Source of the DNA: an uncultured Collinsella sp.
GTDB lineage: Bacteria > Actinomycetota > Coriobacteriia > Coriobacteriales > Coriobacteriaceae
Direction: 5' to 3'
Length of the DNA: 64,000 nt
Assembly: GCA_958353395.1 (NCBI GenBank)
Contig: CATWSG010000009.1
Coordinates: 1 to 64,000, forward strand
Positions 33,464 to 42,270 of this stretch are shown here, piece by piece (within the stretch, counting starts at the first letter, position 1; the number at the start of each line of letters is the position of its first letter). The notes beneath the pieces were generated by a model that was given only the letters and a program-made list of their open reading frames with translations, searched no databases and was not told the origin of the DNA. Made by a program: the position numbers and the translations under genes.

Positions 33464-34530
33464 TGTGGGAAGCCGATGACTCTCAGGACTTGTGGGCGAC
33501 GCCCGGTAACTCGCCGGCGGCATCCATGGCGCACGGCGAGCGCATGGTGGGCTCGGAGCTGACGGCCGAGGATCTCGATGTCGACCGCACTTTGCGCCCT
33601 CAGCGCCTGGACGATTACTGCGGCCAGGAGCACATCAAGCAGAGCCTGCGCGTGTTGATCGAAGCGGCGCAGAGCCGTGGCGAGACGCTCGACCACGTGA
33701 TCTTCTCGGGTCCTCCGGGCCTGGGCAAGACCACGCTGGCCACCGTTATCGCCAACGAGCTGGGCGCTCAGATCAAGACCACGAGTGGCCCTGCCATCGC
33801 GCGCACGGGCGACCTGGCGGCCATCCTTACTAACTTGCAGCCGGGCGATGTGCTGTTTATCGACGAGATCCACCGCCTCAACCGTTCGGTCGAGGAGGTC
33901 CTGTACCCCGCGATGGAGGACTTTGCCCTCGATATCGTGATTGGCAAGGGTCCGGCGGCGCGCTCGATTCGCCTGGATATCCCCAAGTTTACGCTGGTGG
34001 CGGCAACGACCCGCTCAGGCATGTTGACCGGCCCGTTGCGCGACCGCTTTGGCATTTCATATCGCCTGGATTACTACACGGTCGAGGAGCTCGCGCAGAT
34101 TGTGACGCGCTCGGCGACTATCCTGGGCGTGACGATCGATCATCCCAGCGCGCTCGAGATTGGCTCGCGTTCGCGCGGCACGCCACGTCTTGCCAACCGT
34201 CTGCTCAAGCGCGTGCGCGATTACGCACAGGTGCGCGGCAACGGCCCCATCGAGCTCGATATCTGTCGCCAGGCGCTCGAGTTCTTCGAGATCGACGAGC
34301 TCGGTCTGGACTGGATGGATATTCGCATTTTGGAGACGCTCGCCAAGACGTTCTCCGGTCGCGCCGTGGGACTTACGACCCTTGCCAGCGCGGTGGGCGA
34401 GGACCCGGGCACGCTCGAGGATGTCTATGAGCCCTATTTGCTGCAGTGCGGATTGATGATTCGTACGCCGCAGGGCCGTCAGGCAACTCTCCGCACCTTT
34501 GAGCACCTGGGGATTGAACCTACCGTTTAG
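33463..34530 (+). CDS. ruvB: Holliday junction helicase RuvB
   Basis: A 355-residue AAA+ motor that drives branch migration. Walker A is GPPGLGKTTLA (about residue 83), Walker B is LFIDEIHRLN (about 134), sensor 1 is AATTRSG (about 181), the arginine finger segment is GPLRDRFG (about 190) and the winged helix lies at the C-terminus (LMIRTPQGRQATLRTFEHLG). The ATG at 33463 overlaps the ruvA stop (TGATG). A GTG three bases earlier is also possible. The N-terminus is about 30 residues longer than the E. coli protein, with an acidic extension. Confidence 0.95.
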   Translation: MWEADDSQDLWATPGNSPAASMAHGERMVGSELTAEDLDVDRTLRPQRLDDYCGQEHIKQSLRVLIEAAQSRGETLDHVIFSGPPGLGKTTLATVIANELGAQIKTTSGPAIARTGDLAAILTNLQPGDVLFIDEIHRLNRSVEEVLYPAMEDFALDIVIGKGPAARSIRLDIPKFTLVAATTRSGMLTGPLRDRFGISYRLDYYTVEELAQIVTRSATILGVTIDHPSALEIGSRSRGTPRLANRLLKRVRDYAQVRGNGPIELDICRQALEFFEIDELGLDWMDIRILETLAKTFSGRAVGLTTLASAVGEDPGTLEDVYEPYLLQCGLMIRTPQGRQATLRTFEHLGIEPTV

Positions 34531-34674
34531 GGCGTTTTGTTTTGGCGGGCTGTTGGACTATCGCTGGGCATCGGGTAAACATATCGCCGTTCATCGGTTA
34601 TGGGCGTTTTACTATTGCGCGCCCGTGCTATGCTGAATTGGTCTTTTTCTCATTCGGTAACGAAAGGACCGCCC

Positions 34675-36342
34675 ATGCCTACTGACATCGAAATCGCACG
34701 TTCTGTCACGCCGCTGCCTATTACCGAGGTGGCCAAGAACGCCGGCGTCGACGTTAAGCACCTTATTCCGTACGGCTTCGACAAGGCTAAGGTCGACTAT
34801 TCACTGCTCAACGAGCCGACTGATCACCAGGCCAAGCTCGTCCTCGTGACCGCTATCAACCCAACGCCCGCGGGCGAGGGCAAGACTACCACGACCATCG
34901 GTCTGGCCGATGGCCTGCGTCGTCGCGGTATCAAGAGCGCCGTGGCCCTGCGTGAGCCTTCGCTCGGTCCCGTCTTTGGCGTCAAGGGCGGTGCCGCTGG
35001 CGGCGGTTGGGCCCAGGTCATTCCCATGGAGGACATCAACCTGCACTTTACCGGCGACTTCCATGCCATCGGTGCTGCCAACAACCTGCTGGCCGCCATG
35101 CTCGATAACCACATCCAGCAGGGCAATCAGCTCGGTATTGACGTTAAGCGCATCACCTGGAAGCGCGTCGTCGACATGAACGACCGTCAGCTGCGCAATG
35201 TTATCGATGGCATTGGCGGTAAGGCCCAAGGTGTGCCGCGCGAGGACGGCTTCGACATCACCGTTGCCTCCGAGGTCATGGCAATCCTGTGCCTGTCTAC
35301 GAGCATCAACGACCTCAAGGAACGCTTGGGTGAGATTGTCGTCGGCTATAGCTTTGCCGGCGAGCCCGTCCGTGCCCGCGACCTCAAGGCCCAGGGTGCC
35401 ATGGCCGCGTTGCTTAAGGACGCGCTTAAGCCCAACCTGGTGCAAACGCTCGAGGGCACGCCCGCGTTTGTCCACGGCGGTCCCTTCGCCAACATTGCCC
35501 ACGGCTGCAACTCTATTATGGCCACGCGTATGGCGATGCGCTTTGGCGATGTTGCCATTACCGAGGCCGGCTTCGGTGCCGATCTGGGTGCCGAGAAGTT
35601 CCTCGACATCAAGTGTCGCATGACGGGCGTTCGCCCCAGCGCCGTCGTGGTCGTCGCGACCGCTCGTGCGCTTAAGTACAACGGTGGCGTCGCCAAGGCC
35701 GACCTCAACGAGGAGAACCTCGAGGCACTCAAGGCTGGCATGCCCAACTTGCTGCGTCATGTCGACAACATCCAGAACGTTTATGGTCTGCCCTGCGTGG
35801 TCGCCATCAACCGCTTCCCGACGGACACCGAGGCTGAGCTTGCACTCATCGAGTCCGAGTGCCAGAAGCTCGGCGTCAACGTTAAGCTTTCCGAGGTCTG
35901 GGCCAAGGGCGGCGAGGGCGCGCTCGAGCTGGCCGATGAGGTCATGCGTCTGATTGAGCAGCCGAGCGAGCTCAAGTTTGCCTATGAGGACGGCGCTGAT
36001 GTCGCTGATGCCCTCGAGGCCGTTGCCACCAAGGTCTACCGCGCCGACGGCGTTGACTTTACGCCGGCCGCCAAGCGCCAGCTCGCCGAGCTGCGCGAGA
36101 ACGGCTTTGGCAACCTGCCGGTGTGCGTCGCCAAGACGCAGTACAGCTTTAGCGACAACGCCAAGGCCCTGGGCGCTCCCGAGAACTTCCGCATCACCGT
36201 GCGTGAGCTCAAGGTTTCCGCCGGTGCCCACTTTGTGGTCGCGCTGACCGGCAGCGTTCTGACCATGCCGGGTCTGCCCAAGGTGCCCGCGGCCGAGAAC
36301 ATCGACGTCGACAACGACGGCAACATCACCGGCCTGTTCTAA
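34675..36342 (+). CDS. fhs: Formate-tetrahydrofolate ligase
   Basis: This 555-residue enzyme joins formate to tetrahydrofolate with ATP, giving 10-formyl-THF for purine synthesis and one-carbon flow in anaerobes. The P-loop-like motif is NPTPAGEGKTTTTIGLADGL (about residues 60-79); other family segments are EPSLGPVFGVKGGAAGGG and GFGADLGAEKF. The protein uses preferred codons, suggesting high expression. AAAGGA and spacing pick the ATG at 34675. It is alone between ruvB and a surface protein gene; the partner enzymes fchA and folD lie 10 kb away. TATGCT at 34629 is a candidate -10 box. Confidence 0.95.
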   Translation: MPTDIEIARSVTPLPITEVAKNAGVDVKHLIPYGFDKAKVDYSLLNEPTDHQAKLVLVTAINPTPAGEGKTTTTIGLADGLRRRGIKSAVALREPSLGPVFGVKGGAAGGGWAQVIPMEDINLHFTGDFHAIGAANNLLAAMLDNHIQQGNQLGIDVKRITWKRVVDMNDRQLRNVIDGIGGKAQGVPREDGFDITVASEVMAILCLSTSINDLKERLGEIVVGYSFAGEPVRARDLKAQGAMAALLKDALKPNLVQTLEGTPAFVHGGPFANIAHGCNSIMATRMAMRFGDVAITEAGFGADLGAEKFLDIKCRMTGVRPSAVVVVATARALKYNGGVAKADLNEENLEALKAGMPNLLRHVDNIQNVYGLPCVVAINRFPTDTEAELALIESECQKLGVNVKLSEVWAKGGEGALELADEVMRLIEQPSELKFAYEDGADVADALEAVATKVYRADGVDFTPAAKRQLAELRENGFGNLPVCVAKTQYSFSDNAKALGAPENFRITVRELKVSAGAHFVVALTGSVLTMPGLPKVPAAENIDVDNDGNITGLF

Positions 36343-36367
36343 GTCTGCTGTCCATAGCTGCTTGTCC

Positions 36368-36403
36368 GCCCCGCCGTGCCCACAAGGCCCGGCGGGGCTT
36401 TTT
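36368..36403 (+). terminator. Terminator after fhs
   Basis: GCCCCGCCG (36368-36376) pairs with CGGCGGGGC (36390-36398), and five T bases follow directly. Confidence 0.88.
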
Positions 36404-36521
36404 GATCCTTAGGCCCGCGCATGTCTTGTAGATACCGACGGACTCTGCCCATCATAGGCTTTTGCGCGGGTAGAATGCATGGATAACTTGAGGCTCACGC
36501 GCGACGGAAAGGAATCGTTGC

Positions 36522-37514
36522 ATGGATCAGGACAAGACAACCGTGATGGGCGGCTACGGTTCCGCGCAGGCTGGCGATAGCGCCGATGCGACCCGCGTTG
36601 TTCCCAACCCCGGTTATGCCGACCCCGCCGCGACGCAGCCTTCTGCCGAGCCCACCCGGGTTATGGGCTATGGCGACACGGCGCAGGATTCTTACGCTGC
36701 ATCTTCGCAAGGCCCCTATGGCAACGCAGCTCCGGATCCGTTTGATTACACGCCGCAGGATTCTTATGCTGCCTCGACGCCGAATCCCTATGACAACCTG
36801 CCGCAGAATCCCATTCCGCAGCCTCAGCAGACGACGTATATGCCTCGCACGGCGCAGCCTCGCTACGAGTCGCGCGAGCCGTATCGCGAGTACCCCAAGT
36901 CGATTCCGCAATATAGCGAAGACGAGGAGAAGAGGCCGTCGCGTTCGTCGAGCGTGATCAAGAAGATCCTCATCGTGCTGGCGATTTTCTTTGCGCTGTC
37001 GGTTGTGTTTGCCATCGTGTCGGGCATGCTCAACAAGCGGGGGAGCTCAACGGCCGATACCGCTGCCGAGCAAACCGAGTCCGCCTCGTCTAGCACCGTC
37101 GATCTGAGCGATATCCCGGGGCAGTATTGGTCCAACGCCAAGAAGCTTCTCAAGTCGCGCGGCGCCGATCTTTCGAATGCCGTGGTCCTGACTGATGATG
37201 GCTCAACGCCCGTCGTCGATGCCAACTGGGTCGTTACTTCTGCCTACTATAACGACAGCGGCAACCTCGAAATTCAGCTCACGCACAAGGACGGCTCGTC
37301 GGGCAACGCGTCCGGCGACCAGGGCGGCGCGGACAGCTCGAGTTCCAATACGCTGGAGGACTTGAGCAACAAGGCGCAGGAGTTGGGAGACAAGGCGCAA
37401 GAGCTGGGCGACACGGCACAAAACCTGGGCGATACCGCGCAGAACTTGGGCGGCTTGGCGACGGATGCCTGGAACGCCCTGCAAAACGGCATCTCGGGCG
37501 CGCAGGGAAACTAG
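36522..37514 (+). CDS. Single-pass membrane protein with PASTA-like domain and heptad tail
   Basis: A 330-residue protein. Residues 1-140 are a Pro/Gln/Ala/Tyr-rich, probably disordered cytoplasmic part with TQPSAEPTR-like stretches, followed by one membrane helix (KKILIVLAIFFALSVVFAIV, about 147-166). Outside, residues 189-256 resemble a PASTA or related fold (DIPGQYWSNAKKLLKSRGAD). The tail has four to five copies of a seven-residue unit of the type KAQELGD, forming an amphipathic helix or coiled coil. PASTA domains bind muropeptides, so a cell wall sensing role is possible but unproven. There is no kinase next to it. AAAGGA precedes the ATG. A TAGAAT element lies at about 36471. Confidence 0.7.
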   Translation: MDQDKTTVMGGYGSAQAGDSADATRVVPNPGYADPAATQPSAEPTRVMGYGDTAQDSYAASSQGPYGNAAPDPFDYTPQDSYAASTPNPYDNLPQNPIPQPQQTTYMPRTAQPRYESREPYREYPKSIPQYSEDEEKRPSRSSSVIKKILIVLAIFFALSVVFAIVSGMLNKRGSSTADTAAEQTESASSSTVDLSDIPGQYWSNAKKLLKSRGADLSNAVVLTDDGSTPVVDANWVVTSAYYNDSGNLEIQLTHKDGSSGNASGDQGGADSSSSNTLEDLSNKAQELGDKAQELGDTAQNLGDTAQNLGGLATDAWNALQNGISGAQGN

Positions 37515-37526
37515 CTGTTAAGCAGG

Positions 37527-38708
37527 CTACAACTGCTCGGCCGGACGCTCGGGCGAGCTAAAGCCCGAATCAAACGTGACGACGCATGAGGCATCGGGTC
37601 GGCGCTCGTGCACGATGCGCGTGACGAGCTCCAGCAGCTCCTCGTCGGATATGTCAAAGCCGTCGGGACGCACCAGGTCAAACGAAACGAACCCGTCGTG
37701 CTCGTGCAGGTCGTGGATGGAGAGCGCGGGATCGATCTGCATGACGCCGCGCTTGACCCAGCTGCGCAGGTCGTCGCTGGTGGTGGCGATGGGGTCGCAG
37801 TGCAGCGTGATATCGATGCCCATTTGGCGCTTGATGTCGTGCTCGATGGTGTCCAAAATCTCGTGGTGCTCAAATGCGTCGCCCTCGCCGGGCATCTCCA
37901 CGTGGGCGCTGGCAAACTGACGACCGGGGCCGTAGTCGTGCACCATCAGGTCGTGTGTGCCCAAGACCTGCGGATAGGACATGATCTTATCGCGGATTGC
38001 CTGGACGAGCTTGGGGTCGGGCGCTTGCCCCAGCAATGGGCTGATGGCGTCGCGCACTAGGCCCATGCCGCTGATGCAGATGAAGATGCCCACACCCAGG
38101 CCTGCCCAGCCATCGAGGTCAAAGCCGGTCGTCTGCGAAATAAGCGCCGCCACCAAGACCGAGCCCGAGGTGATGACGTCGTTTTTGGAGTCCTGCGCCG
38201 TGGCGATGAGCGTTTCGGAATCGATGCGGTTACCCAGCGTGCGGTTGAACGCGGCCATCCAGAGCTTTACGAGCATGGACGTAGCCAGTGCCGCAAGGGA
38301 AATGAACGTGTAAGCGGTGGGGGAAGGCTTGATGATCTTGGTGACCGACTCGAGGATCAGGTTGATGCCGACGGCGCAAACCAGGACGGCGACGAACAGG
38401 CCGGCTAGGTACTCATAGCGGCCGTGACCATAGGGGTGGCCTTCGTCTGCCGGGCGGCTGGCAAGGCGGAACCCGAGCAGGCTCACGATGTTGCTCGAGG
38501 CATCGGAGAGGTTGTTGAAAGCGTCGGCGATGAGGGAGACGGAGCCGGCGAGCAGGCCCGCGATGCCCTTGGCCAGGCACAGGGTGATGTTGAGTCCAAT
38601 GCAGATGAGGCTTGCGGTAAAACCCGCGTTGGTGCGGCAAGATGCATCGACCGGCTCGTCCTCGCTGCCGGGAACAAGCGTATGTACCAGCCGATTTACA
38701 AATAGCAT
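37527..38708 (-). CDS. Cation diffusion facilitator family transporter
   Basis: A 393-residue metal/proton antiporter with six predicted membrane helices and a C-terminal cytoplasmic domain. The metal site residues are in LIADAFNNLSDASSN (helix 2) and in DSKND (helix 5). DxxxD in helix 5, instead of HxxxD, points to the Mn2+/Fe2+ rather than the Zn2+ branch; this is inference. The last 190 residues are longer than usual and hold a second alpha-beta part (ISDEELLELVTRIVHERRP). I take the ATG at 38708 after GAGGA; the frame stays open to 38867. It converges on the PASTA-like gene with only 12 bases between stops. Confidence 0.85.
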   Translation of the reverse strand: MLFVNRLVHTLVPGSEDEPVDASCRTNAGFTASLICIGLNITLCLAKGIAGLLAGSVSLIADAFNNLSDASSNIVSLLGFRLASRPADEGHPYGHGRYEYLAGLFVAVLVCAVGINLILESVTKIIKPSPTAYTFISLAALATSMLVKLWMAAFNRTLGNRIDSETLIATAQDSKNDVITSGSVLVAALISQTTGFDLDGWAGLGVGIFICISGMGLVRDAISPLLGQAPDPKLVQAIRDKIMSYPQVLGTHDLMVHDYGPGRQFASAHVEMPGEGDAFEHHEILDTIEHDIKRQMGIDITLHCDPIATTSDDLRSWVKRGVMQIDPALSIHDLHEHDGFVSFDLVRPDGFDISDEELLELVTRIVHERRPDASCVVTFDSGFSSPERPAEQL

Positions 38709-38926
38709 AGCGGTCGTCCTCACAATCATGTTTAAGGGGATAGTGTAGCTCGCGCGGGGGCGCCGTGCACCGATGCTCAGAAAATGCAGCAATAGTCTGC
38801 CGGTGCTAACGAGCGAGCCTTCTCGTCTGCCTGGGTGGTCCATTTTGGGCCACATGGGTATGGGCATGTGCCTGTTTGATCGACATACTTAATGCCGACA
38901 GCCCCTGTGCAAAGGAGGACGTTTCC

Positions 38927-40264
38927 ATGGACGAGATGTTTGCCATTAAATGTCAAAACTGCGGCGGCCCTATGTACACACACCAAGCTAAGCGCAGCTT
39001 TGAGTGCGCTTATTGCGGTGCGGTCATTCCGTGGCAGGCGGACGCCGGAGAGCCCAAGAGCGCTTTGGGCATTCGCCATACGCCGTTGACGGTGGTGGAT
39101 GGACTGCTCAAGCTCACGCATGTGTCGCAACTCGAGCGCCCGGAGGACCCGGACTGGTATTTCTTCAATTCGCACTGGCGCAATCAGTCGGTCCTGGAAC
39201 ATCTGCTGTGGGAGGATCGCGGCACGGCGCAAGAGTTCCAAGAGGCTACGCATGTGAGCATTCCTTGCCCCTTCTGCGGAGCGTCCTTTGAGGGCGAGTC
39301 AACGCAGCGTGTGTTTGAGTGCCCGTCCTGCGGCAACAAGATCGGCATTGCCGACCTGCTCAAGCCCGGTACCTTCAGCAAGCGTCTGACCATGGGCGTG
39401 GGTGCAGAGTATGTGCCGGAGCAGGGCATTCCCTGCGAAATCTCGCCGCAGCAGGCACGTGCCAACGCACTGCAGCTGGTGCGCCAGTACCCCGACGCCT
39501 TTGCCGGGCACGACGTGGAAGATGCGATCCAAAACGACATGATGCTCTTCTATTTCCCCATGGCGCTGGCGGACCTGCGCATGATGGCGTCCTTCCCGGT
39601 CAAGGGCCTGAGCAAGGAGACCCTGGTGTACTACGAGGTGCTCGACTGGGCGTATCCCAGGGCAAACTACCTGGACGTTCGCCTCCTGGGCATTTTGGAG
39701 CCGTGGGACTTTGCCAAGGTCGGTCCGTTCGATCCCGCCATGCAGGAAGGCGACTTTCGCGTCGTCTCCGTCGATGCGTCTACCAAGGACCAGGTGGTCA
39801 TTGATAAGCTGGCGCTCGACGTTGCGGGCAACGACGCCGAGGCTGTACTGGGGCTCAATAAAAAGAGCATCCGCACCTGGGCGCGCAAGGCCCGCAAGCA
39901 CAAGGACGGCCTAGTTATGGTGCCGGTGTACTTTGTCGACCGTCCGGCAACGGATAGCCGCGACGGCGAGCAGGTGCGCATCGCCGTAAACGGCCAGACG
40001 GGCCGCGCGGCCGCGGTGGTGTTTAGCGACAAGCGCGAGACGCATATTGTGGCGCCGCTCAGCCCGAGTCTGCATCTGTCCGGTGAGAGCACCGTGCACG
40101 CCACGCCCGTCGAGGTCAAATATGTTAAATCGCCGTTCCTGTACCAGATCGTGCGCCGTGGAGGCGGCGAGCAACCGCGCCAGGTTGCAGCCGCCGTCGA
40201 GGGTTCCTACCGAGAGGAGAAGCCCAAACGTCGCGGCCTGCTGGGTGCGCTATTTGGGAAGTAG
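38927..40264 (+). CDS. Double zinc-ribbon protein of unknown function
   Basis: A 445-residue soluble protein. Two zinc ribbons lie at the N-terminus: CQNCGG with CAYCG (residues 8-30) and CPFCG with CPSCGN (about 112-138). The remaining 300 residues carry no motif I know; part of it (LFYFPMALADLRMMASFPVKG) looks like a folded domain. The C-terminus is basic (KPKRRGLLGALFGK). Similar proteins are annotated as TFIIB-type zinc ribbon proteins. Strong AAAGGAGGAC precedes the ATG. The upstream region contains an inverted repeat, GTGGTCC-ATTTT-GGGCCAC, near 38834. Confidence 0.65.
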   Translation: MDEMFAIKCQNCGGPMYTHQAKRSFECAYCGAVIPWQADAGEPKSALGIRHTPLTVVDGLLKLTHVSQLERPEDPDWYFFNSHWRNQSVLEHLLWEDRGTAQEFQEATHVSIPCPFCGASFEGESTQRVFECPSCGNKIGIADLLKPGTFSKRLTMGVGAEYVPEQGIPCEISPQQARANALQLVRQYPDAFAGHDVEDAIQNDMMLFYFPMALADLRMMASFPVKGLSKETLVYYEVLDWAYPRANYLDVRLLGILEPWDFAKVGPFDPAMQEGDFRVVSVDASTKDQVVIDKLALDVAGNDAEAVLGLNKKSIRTWARKARKHKDGLVMVPVYFVDRPATDSRDGEQVRIAVNGQTGRAAAVVFSDKRETHIVAPLSPSLHLSGESTVHATPVEVKYVKSPFLYQIVRRGGGEQPRQVAAAVEGSYREEKPKRRGLLGALFGK

Positions 40265-40688
40265 GGGAGCGGTGCCGGTTGGCACCGTAACGTGATGGCC
40301 GGGGGTATGGGGCGGCTCTCAGGAGTGCGGGCTGCCGTCTGATTGTTTGAGGGTGCCAGATGTAAATAAACAGTGGAGCGGCTGCAAAAGAGCTGCCTCA
40401 CTGGGTAAAATCAGGGTGTGCGGCGGAACCCGCTCCTCAGTCGGTCAACTTTGGAAGCGCGGGCAACGCAGGCGCTATCGTCTAAAGGGCCGGCTGCAAC
40501 CGGCCCTTTTCTGTGGCAGCCAATGAACCCACATCAGACGAAGGCCGCGTCTTTGCCTGTCAGGTCACGCTCGCCAGCCACGGCTAGAATGTCGTTGCCG
40601 GCGTCCATGACCGGTATTGTTTCGTAGCAGCCGTCGCAACCGCGAGTGCGCCTGCGACGGCTGCGATGGTTTCGGTCGCAACGTGCTG
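40265..40688. other. Intergenic region rich in secondary structure
   Basis: No gene is supported in these 424 bases. They hold a hairpin with CAGTG...CACTG arms near 40372-40404 in which most differences keep pairing, a TAAAAT element at about 40408, a strong terminator at 40484-40512, and a 12-base inverted repeat (40627-40638 with 40653-40664) with further overlapping copies of GTCGCAAC up to 40690. A small RNA ending at the terminator is possible but not shown. Confidence 0.45.
40484..40512 (+). terminator. Orphan intrinsic terminator
   Basis: AAAGGGCCGG (40484-40493) and its complement (40500-40509) are followed by TTCTGT. The nearest upstream gene ends 220 bases earlier, so this either ends a long trailer or a separate short RNA. 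Confidence 0.75.
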
Positions 40689-41741
40689 CTACCCTTGCGT
40701 TTCGCCATTAGTCGCTTCGTTGATGGCGCGGTACTCGGCACTCAGCTCGCGCGCCAGCTCTTCCTTGCTTGGAAGATACGGCAGGTATTTGGCGGCAAAC
40801 ACTTGGTCGTTGTCTTCGGGCAGCGTGTACTCGACGATCGAATCGCTTTTGTCCGCGCAGAGCACGATGCCTATGGGCGGATTGTCGCCTTCGTTCATGA
40901 GCTCGCGCGTGTAGTAGTTCACATACATTTGCATCTGGCCCAGGTCCTGATGCGTAAGATCGTCCGTCTTAAGGTCGATGAGCACGAAGCAGCGCATCAG
41001 ATAGTTGTAAAAAACAAGGTCAATATAGAAATGGCGCCCATCAAAGGTGATGCGCTTTTGGCGCGCCTCGAAAGCGAAGCCACGGCCAAGCTCCAGCAGG
41101 AACTTCTGAAGATGCGTGATGAGCGCCTGCTCTAGATCGTTCTCGCGAAACGCAGCATCGTCCGAGAAACCTAAAAACTCCAGTACATATGGGTCGCGGA
41201 TGATATCCTCGGGGCGATGGGTCGGGGCGCTCTTTTGGATTTCCTGGGTGACGGCCTCTTTGTCTTTGCTGGCAAGTAGGCGCTCGCGGAACATGGTGTT
41301 GATCTGGCGTTCGAGCTGACGCGTGCTCCAGCGAGAATCGGCACATTCGTTCATGTACCATGTTCGAGCATCAGGGTCGGTTATACGCGATAACCTGCGG
41401 TAATGTGTCCAATTCAATTCGGAACGCAGCGCGTTCCGGATTGGGAACGCAAGATAAAACTGACGCATGTATCTTAAGCTTCTGGCGTTGAAGCCTCTGC
41501 CAAAATCCTTAGTCAATCTAACGGCAAGTTCGTCGATCAGTGCATCGCCATACTTGGCGCGCTCCTCTCCGCCCTGTTCATCAACAATACTCTTGCCGAT
41601 CTCCCAATATGCCTCAACCATCGCAAAGTTAACAGCGGTATAGGCCTTGTCGCGAGCGGCGTTGAGAATCGAGGAGACCTGCTTGTAAAAACCTTCGGGC
41701 ACGATTGCCGATTCTCCACGGTTTACCAGTTCGCCCATCAC
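40689..41741 (-). CDS. PDDEXK nuclease domain protein (DUF1016/YhcG family)
   Basis: A 350-residue protein with the two YhcG parts: an N-terminal helical domain (AYWEIGKSIVDEQGG; GFNARSLRYMRQFYLAFP; WTHYRRLSRI) and a C-terminal PD-(D/E)XK nuclease domain whose catalytic residues are in FYIDLVFYN (Asp, about residue 238) and FVLIDLKTD (about 252), with QMQMYVNYY after. Members are often found alone or near mobile and restriction genes; the role is not established, though defence or recombination is suspected. It is more AT-rich than its neighbours and stands alone, fitting acquisition by transfer. The start is GTG at 41741 or ATG at 41738. Confidence 0.85.
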   Translation of the reverse strand: MMGELVNRGESAIVPEGFYKQVSSILNAARDKAYTAVNFAMVEAYWEIGKSIVDEQGGEERAKYGDALIDELAVRLTKDFGRGFNARSLRYMRQFYLAFPIRNALRSELNWTHYRRLSRITDPDARTWYMNECADSRWSTRQLERQINTMFRERLLASKDKEAVTQEIQKSAPTHRPEDIIRDPYVLEFLGFSDDAAFRENDLEQALITHLQKFLLELGRGFAFEARQKRITFDGRHFYIDLVFYNYLMRCFVLIDLKTDDLTHQDLGQMQMYVNYYTRELMNEGDNPPIGIVLCADKSDSIVEYTLPEDNDQVFAAKYLPYLPSKEELARELSAEYRAINEATNGETQG

Positions 41742-41905
41742 TGTCGCCCCGCTTTCCTCTTGTGGAATGCATCTTTATCGAATTTAGTTTAAAGCCTCGC
41801 GCGGACACGAATTGCTGTGCTGTCTGACATCATCGCATGGGGCCTTGCGGTGACTAAAATGTGGCCATAGAGACAGTTTTAGCGAGCCCCACGGGAGTGA
41901 CGTGT

Positions 41906-42175
41906 ATGGACAACAACACGCTGCTGTTCCAGGACAAAGGTTCGGGTAGGTTTAAAGACGTCAAGATCTACCTTAACCGCATCGAGGTGCTCAAGAAGGG
42001 CACTTTTGGTGGCAAGCACACCGAGATTGTTTATCTTAAGGACATTACGGGGGTCAGCAGGATCAAGGGCCGCGACGTTTTCCTACGTAACAGGCTGTTG
42101 ACTGCCTGTGTCTTTAGTCTGAGCAGCCGCTCCCAAGCTCAGGAGTTCGTGAATGCGCTGAACATGGTGATGTAG
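41906..42175 (+). CDS. Small PH-domain-like protein
   Basis: An 89-residue beta-rich protein with no signal peptide or membrane helix. The pattern (VKIYLNRIEVLKKGTFGGKH; EIVYLKDITGVS; FVNALNMV helix at the end) resembles bacterial PH-like domains found in short proteins of unknown function. The ATG at 41906 follows GGGAGTG. It converges on the frameshifted phospholipase gene. Confidence 0.6.
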   Translation: MDNNTLLFQDKGSGRFKDVKIYLNRIEVLKKGTFGGKHTEIVYLKDITGVSRIKGRDVFLRNRLLTACVFSLSSRSQAQEFVNALNMVM

Positions 42176-42199
42176 CCGATAACGGTGTTCGGGCTAAGG

Positions 42200-42236
42200 T
42201 AAAAATCGGGGCGCAGAACGGTATTCTGCGCCCCCC
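42200..42236 (-). terminator. Terminator of the PI-PLC-like gene
   Basis: Read leftward, GGGCGCAGAA and its complement form a stem around TACCG (42209-42233) followed by CGATTTTT. It lies 35 bases after the stop at 42271. Confidence 0.75.
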
Positions 42237-42270
42237 CAATTGAGTCGATGTGTCTAAAAGGCGGGCTTGC

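Noticed and set aside
34531..34674. A possible THF riboswitch before fhs
   Set aside because: The conserved core of that aptamer is not visible in this short leader.
40530..40690. A minus-strand frame ending in a plausible-looking 40-residue peptide (with GERDLTGKDAAFV at the end)
   Set aside because: It has no start codon with a ribosome site and begins inside inverted repeats; it may be a remnant of a lost gene but cannot be supported.
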